From positions 2,232,001 through 2,296,000 of the forward strand of contig NZ_QUMQ01000001.1 in NCBI RefSeq assembly GCF_003387075.1: DNA of 64,000 bases, written 5' to 3'. The position numbers and the translations under genes were made by a program. The notes under the pieces were generated by a model. That model was not told the DNA's origin. It made no database searches and was given only the letters and a program-made list of their open reading frames with translations. Position 1 is the stretch's first letter, and every line of letters begins with the position of its first letter. Positions 59,681-64,000 of this stretch are shown here, in pieces. This DNA is from Asanoa ferruginea. Lineage in GTDB: Bacteria; Actinomycetota; Actinomycetes; Mycobacteriales; Micromonosporaceae.

Positions 59681-60582
59681 AGCGAGCCCGCGCTCAGCGT
59701 CAGACCGACCAGCGCCGCGAGGATGACGACGCAACCGACCACCTGGATCAGCGTGCGGTTGGCGCGTGGGGCGTAGGCCAGGACGACCGCGACGACCGCG
59801 CCGGCGACGCCGCCGCCGAGGTGCCCGGCCCAGGAGATGCCGGGCAGGGTGAACGTGATGACCAGGTTGATCACCAATAGGCCGACGATCGACGACGTGC
59901 TGCGTCCGAGGCGCCGCAGGATGACGAAGAACGCCACGAACAAACCCCACAGGGCGCCCGAGGCGCCGGCGGTGAGCGAGTTGGGGTCGGCCAGCAGCGC
60001 GGCGACGCTTCCACCGATTCCGGCGAGGAGATAGAGGCTCAGGTAGCGGACCGGCCCGAGAGCGGCCTCCAACGAGCGGCCGACCGCCCACAGCGCCCAC
60101 ATGTTGAACAGCAGGTGGATGATGCCGTAGTGCAGGAACATCGCCGTGATCAGGCGGTAGTAGCTGCCGTCGTAGACGCCGGTGTAGTTGATCCAGCCTT
60201 GGTCCGTGGGGAACTGGAACGACGGGCCGATCACCCCGCCGGCCGCTTGTAGCTGGGTCGTGTTGGTGAACAACCCACCCCGGGGGATCAGGGTGTCGAC
60301 GCCGTAGAGCGCGAGGCCGATCAGCGCGGCCAACACGTTGATCCCGATGAGGGCCTTGGTCACATAGCCGTGGCGGCCGGCCGCGCTGCCGCCAAAGGCG
60401 GTGCGCGCCGGCCGCTGGGTACGGCGCCCTTCCGAGACGCACTCCGGGCACTGGTGCCCGACCGAGGCTTCTCGCATGCAGTCCGGGCATATCGGGCGCT
60501 CGCAACGTGTGCAGCGCACCCACGTCTCCCGCGACGGGTGGCGATAGCAGACCGGCGCCGCCGTCGGGGGCGATTCACTCAT
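59677..60582 (-). CDS. Rhomboid-family intramembrane serine protease
   Basis: A 301-residue protein. Residues 12-50 form a B-box-like zinc finger (CYRHPSRETWVRCTRCERPICPDC...CPEC), followed by six or seven membrane segments. The catalytic dyad is Ser208 (GASGA) and His254 (WAGHLGGG), and the HLLFNMWAL motif is present. Rhomboids cut transmembrane segments of other proteins. The zinc finger in front is typical for actinobacterial members. Next to a cyclophilin gene on the same strand, 27 bases upstream, so possibly cotranscribed. Confidence 0.93.
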   Translation of the reverse strand: MSESPPTAAPVCYRHPSRETWVRCTRCERPICPDCMREASVGHQCPECVSEGRRTQRPARTAFGGSAAGRHGYVTKALIGINVLAALIGLALYGVDTLIPRGGLFTNTTQLQAAGGVIGPSFQFPTDQGWINYTGVYDGSYYRLITAMFLHYGIIHLLFNMWALWAVGRSLEAALGPVRYLSLYLLAGIGGSVAALLADPNSLTAGASGALWGLFVAFFVILRRLGRSTSSIVGLLVINLVITFTLPGISWAGHLGGGVAGAVVAVVLAYAPRANRTLIQVVGCVVILAALVGLTLSAGSL

Positions 60583-60609
60583 GCCAAGAAAGGTACCTGG
60601 CTCCGTCGA

Positions 60610-61140
<531 letters not shown>

Positions 61141-61261
61141 GGGTACTCCTCCATCGTCGGTGAGTTTCAGTTCGATCCTCCCATGTGCCCGTTCCGGCAA
61201 TGCGGACACGTCCAAAGGTGGAGGATGCAGGAGGAACTACGCCCAGGAAGGTGGGGGTCTG

Positions 61262-61978
61262 GTGTTTGGTATCCGGCGGAGAACTCATGCCGAGTTGGTC
61301 CGATCCGAGCTCGGCGACAGCCTCGAGCACTTGAAGGCAGCAGCGGGCCACGCGGCGGGCGGGGTGACCACCGCGGTCCGGCCACGCGTCGACGCCGCGC
61401 GCGACTTCGTCGCTCCGCCGGCCACCCGGGTCCGCGACGTCGCGGGCAGCGGCTGGGAATCGACCCGGTCTTCGGTCCGGCCGCTGGCGGCAGCCGCGAG
61501 CGAGAACGCGCGGAAGGCCGCACGCAGGTCGAAGAGTGACAACAGCAGCCGGGCACAGCGACTGCTGGACAAGCGCGCCCTGAAAGCACTCGAACGCTCG
61601 TCTTCGTCATCGTCGTCATCGTCGGGCCGCCGCTGGCCGATCATCGCCGCGGTCCTGGTCGCGGGTGCGGCGTTCGGCGCCGCCGCGGTCATGCGCCGGC
61701 GTCGCCAGCAGCAGTGGGACGAATACGACCCGAGCCGTTCGTTGGACTCGGCCCGTTCCGGCGGGTCGGGCGGTGGCCGTGGCCACAGCCACGGCCGGAT
61801 CGGCGATGCCACCGACGCGGCCCGCACCTCGGTGCGCACCGCGGCATCGACCGCCAAGAACGCCGCCAACTCGGCCAAGGAGCGGCTGACCTCGTCGTCG
61901 ACCCAGACGACCCGGCCGACCACGACCGACCCGACGGCCAGCAGCGACCACATGGGCTCGCCCAACGGCCACGCCTGA
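61262..61978 (+). CDS. DUF5324-like membrane protein
   Basis: About 238 residues from GTG 61262. An N-terminal helical region of 90 residues with alternating Ala and charged residues (RTHAELVRSELGDSLEHLKAAAGHAA) precedes a Ser-rich spacer (SSSSSSSSS near 120). One membrane segment follows (RWPIIAAVLVAGAAFGAAAVM), then a basic patch and a disordered tail with Thr/Ser. The layout matches DUF5324 proteins found near cyclophilin and rhomboid genes in actinomycetes. Its function is unknown. The start could also be further upstream (61160), but there the ribosome binding site is poor. Confidence 0.72.
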   Translation: MFGIRRRTHAELVRSELGDSLEHLKAAAGHAAGGVTTAVRPRVDAARDFVAPPATRVRDVAGSGWESTRSSVRPLAAAASENARKAARRSKSDNSSRAQRLLDKRALKALERSSSSSSSSSGRRWPIIAAVLVAGAAFGAAAVMRRRRQQQWDEYDPSRSLDSARSGGSGGGRGHSHGRIGDATDAARTSVRTAASTAKNAANSAKERLTSSSTQTTRPTTTDPTASSDHMGSPNGHA

Positions 61979-61995
61979 GCAGCACGAACAAAGGA

Positions 61996-62024
61996 AAGGG
62001 GCTCCCCGTCGCGGGGAGCCCCTT
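61996..62024. terminator. Bidirectional hairpin terminator
   Basis: A 13-bp stem (AAGGGGCTCCCCG and complement, loop TCG) followed by TT on both sides, placed between the convergent DUF5324-like and corA genes. Confidence 0.85.
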
Positions 62025-62032
62025 CTTGCTGT

Positions 62033-63166
62033 TTAGAGCCAGCCTGAGCGGCGGAACCACCGGTAGAGCACGATCGCGGCGGCCAGCATCGCGGCGAGCG
62101 CGGCCGGGTAGCCGTAGCGCCACTGGAGTTCGGGCATGTTGTGGAAGTTCATGCCGTAGATGCCGGCGATGAACGTCTCCACCGCGAAGATCGCGGCCCA
62201 GGACGCGATCTTGCGCATGTCGTTGTTCTGCTCGACAGAGACCTGGGCCAGCCGGGCCTGAAGGATCGAGTTGAGCAGGTCGTCGTAGCCGTTGACCTGC
62301 TCGGCGACCCGGATCAGGTGGTCCTGCACGTCGCGGAAGAAGCGCCGGATCTCCTTGGGCACGTGCCGGTTGGTCGACTCGGTGAGCTGCATGATCGGCC
62401 GCAGCAGCGGGACCACCGCCCGCTTGAACTCGACCAGCTCGCGCTTCATCTGGTAGATCCGCTGGATCCGGCCGTGCACCTGGCGGGCGAAGACCTGGTT
62501 CTCCAGGTCGTCGAGGTCGGTCTCCACCTGGTCGCTGACGTCGAGGTAGAGGTCGACCACGTGGTCGGCGATCGCGTAGGCGACCGACCACGGACCCTGC
62601 GACAGCAGCTCCTTGCGCTGCTCGAGCCCGGCCCGCACCGGCGAGAGCTTGCAAGCGTCGCCGTGTCGCACGGAGATCACGAACTCCGGCCCGATGAACA
62701 GCATCACCTGACCGGTCTCGACGACCTCGGTGGTCTCGGTCAGCTCGCCGCTGTGCCGCACGTAGCGCGCGGTGCGCAGCACCAACGAGTTGATCTCGCC
62801 GAACTGCTCCAGCTTGGGGCGCTGCTCGACGCTGACCGCGTCTTCGACGGCGAGTTCGTGCAGCTCGAACGTCTCGGCGATGCCGGCCATCGTGGTCAGG
62901 CTCGGCTCGTGCAGGCCGATCCAGACGAAGGCGTTGGTCTCCTCGCGGGCGGCGTGCAGCGCGTCTTCGGGGGTCCATTCGCCCGGCTGGCGCACGCCGT
63001 CGACGTAGAGGGCGCAGTCGACGATCTTGTCGCGGCCGGTGAAACCGGGCGGGGGCGCCGGTTTGGGCTCGGCGGGGGCGAGGATGCGGGTCATCGCCCG
63101 CACCGGATCGCTCCAGGACCTTGTTCGCGAACGAACTTGACTGGTCTTGTCGGCGTCATTTGACAT
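62033..63166 (-). CDS. corA: CorA-family magnesium/cobalt transporter
   Basis: A 377-residue channel protein. Start at ATG 63166, preceded by GGAGGTGTG. The long cytoplasmic funnel domain (1-315) is followed by two C-terminal membrane helices with the signature GMN at 338-340 (GIYGMNF). CorA takes up Mg2+ (and Co2+). The gene is monocistronic and ends at a shared terminator. Confidence 0.94.
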   Translation of the reverse strand: MSNDADKTSQVRSRTRSWSDPVRAMTRILAPAEPKPAPPPGFTGRDKIVDCALYVDGVRQPGEWTPEDALHAAREETNAFVWIGLHEPSLTTMAGIAETFELHELAVEDAVSVEQRPKLEQFGEINSLVLRTARYVRHSGELTETTEVVETGQVMLFIGPEFVISVRHGDACKLSPVRAGLEQRKELLSQGPWSVAYAIADHVVDLYLDVSDQVETDLDDLENQVFARQVHGRIQRIYQMKRELVEFKRAVVPLLRPIMQLTESTNRHVPKEIRRFFRDVQDHLIRVAEQVNGYDDLLNSILQARLAQVSVEQNNDMRKIASWAAIFAVETFIAGIYGMNFHNMPELQWRYGYPAALAAMLAAAIVLYRWFRRSGWL

Positions 63167-63491
63167 CGACACACCTCCCTCCGCAAACCACAACCCGGAT
63201 CGGGGCCGAGTGCAGGTTACGCCTGGAAGATGGCCGGGAGCCGTCAGGATGTCGTCATGATCGCAACCCCGCCCGGGGGGCGCCGGGTGGACCGGCCGCG
63301 TCGGGGGGTGGGGTGCGAACGGCCCACCCGGCGCCATCGGGGGCGGGGTAGTGCTGAGGGGGTCGGTTTGGGCGCCGGCACCGACCGGTGGATCGCATTG
63401 TTCACCGTCATCCGGCGCCCGGTCAGCCCCCTCATCACACGGATGGGGCACTCTGTCGGGAATCCGACAGAGTGCCCTTGGCGGACCCTAA
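63167..63491. other. Spacer between corA and the aminotransferase gene
   Basis: About 325 bases with the corA promoter on the left and a terminator hairpin on the right (63446-63477). No gene is seen. Confidence 0.45.
63446..63477 (-). terminator. Hairpin terminator of the aminotransferase gene
   Basis: A perfect 14-bp stem (GGGCACTCTGTCGG and complement, loop GAAT) lies 14 bases beyond the aminotransferase stop. No T-run follows, as is usual for I-shaped terminators of actinomycetes. Confidence 0.75.
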
Positions 63492-64000
63492 TCAGCCGCG
63501 GATATCCTCGATGGCCGCCGCCAGCCGGCGTACCCCTTCATCGATCTGATCGACCGTCACCGCCGAATAGGCCAGCCGCAGCGCGTGCTTGCCGCCGTCG
63601 AGCAGGAAGTCGCTGCCCTTGACCACCGCGACACCGCGCTGCGCCGCCGCCGGCAGGAGCTGGTCGACGTCGACGTCGTCGGGCAGCTCGACCCAGAGGA
63701 AATAGCCGCCGTCGGGCTCGGTGAACGAGACGCCCGGGATGTGCTGGCGCAGTGACTCGGCCAGCACCCGCACCCGCTCGGAAAGCGCCTCGCGGACGGT
63801 CGCGATCGAGCGGTCGATGTCACCGGACACGCAGAACTGGTAGACGATCGCCTGGGACACCATTCCCGGCGAGATGTAGAGGTTCGTGGCCTTCTTGGCG
63901 ATCTCCGCGATCAGCGGCGCCGGCCCAACCAGGTAGCCGACCCGCACGCCCGGGCAGACCGTCTTGGTGAAGCTCGACGCGTGAACGACCACGCCCCGCT
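63492..64000 (-). CDS. PLP-dependent class I/II aminotransferase, C-terminal part (runs off the right edge)
   Basis: Only the last 169 codons are in the window. The PLP-binding Lys lies in SSFTKTVCPGVRVGYLVGP, followed by the fold-type-I small domain (GGYFLWVELPDDVDVDQLL and LRLAYSAV with the Arg that binds the substrate carboxylate). The sequence is of the MocR/KAT II-like aminotransferase type. The N-terminal part, and therefore whether a GntR domain is fused, lies outside. The substrate is unknown. Confidence 0.88.
   Translation of the reverse strand, partial: RGVVVHASSFTKTVCPGVRVGYLVGPAPLIAEIAKKATNLYISPGMVSQAIVYQFCVSGDIDRSIATVREALSERVRVLAESLRQHIPGVSFTEPDGGYFLWVELPDDVDVDQLLPAAAQRGVAVVKGSDFLLDGGKHALRLAYSAVTVDQIDEGVRRLAAAIEDIRG

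Noticed and set aside
58130-60523. Very long Gly/Arg/Pro-rich frames on both strands over the minisatellite
   Set aside because: A 29-bp unit without stop codons keeps all frames open; composition is repeat-driven and the longest frame runs antisense to the PH-domain gene and out of frame with the rhomboid gene.
62141-63163. Plus-strand frame of 340 codons opposite corA
   Set aside because: Antisense to a clear CorA with the GMN motif.

Overview
The window is high-GC DNA (roughly 70% G+C, dense genes, many GTG starts, GGAGG-type ribosome binding sites) from an actinomycete. The gene content suggests Micromonosporaceae or a close relative: a DUF2637/replication-relaxation mobile remnant, actinobacterial HSP18-type and MerR-type regulators, a DUF5324-like protein and an IdeR-type iron box. 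The genus cannot be fixed from sequence alone.

Positions 1 to about 33,800 look like a genomic island that ends at the 3' end of a tRNA-Arg(ACG) gene. From the left edge it holds a type 2 BREX (Pgl) phage-defence operon on the minus strand in the order pglW-pglX-pglY-pglZ. Each junction is a 4-base stop/start overlap, and pglZ runs off the left edge. A tyrosine integrase, an excisionase-like gene and a frameshifted large serine recombinase follow. Next is a two-gene, translationally coupled operon on the plus strand: an unrecognised 515-residue protein and an 877-residue protein with two phospholipase-D-like HxK...GSxN motifs. This is the best candidate for an undescribed (possibly defensive) system. 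The rest of the island (21.6-33.6 kb) is a patchwork: a small membrane protein, a DUF4304 protein, MerR and HSP18-type regulators, a secreted fascin-like beta-trefoil protein, conjugative-element remnants (DUF2637, replication-relaxation), a GntR regulator, a frameshifted AspBHI/Mrr-type restriction endonuclease, and fragments of IS481- and IS21-type transposition genes. Three stacked copies of the tRNA-Arg 3' end at 33.59-33.81 kb look like scars of successive integrations.

From 33.9 to 64 kb the content reads as chromosomal backbone. It includes tRNA-Ser genes, a repeat-containing Ala/Pro-rich protein, a CPBP protease, a PPOX-like flavoprotein, a compact flavohemoglobin-like reductase, an unusual XRE-HTH/peptide deformylase fusion, an iron-box-controlled FhuF-like reductase, and an IS607-type element with decayed tnpA and intact tnpB. 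Further on are an atypical SDR with a divergent TetR regulator, a glycan-related set (GT-C-like membrane protein, methyltransferase, family 2 glycosyltransferase), a quinone oxidoreductase with SoxR, a secreted SGNH/ricin protein, a two-component system with a lipoprotein, a thiolase, rhomboid, cyclophilin, CorA and an aminotransferase running off the right edge. A 29-bp GC-rich minisatellite (58.2-59.0 kb) and a 50-bp AT-rich perfect hairpin beside it are the most unusual non-coding structures.

Several calls rest on apparent single-base frameshifts (serine recombinase, restriction endonuclease, IS607 tnpA, istB). These could be real decay or sequencing error. All family assignments are from motif recognition by eye; no database search was run.
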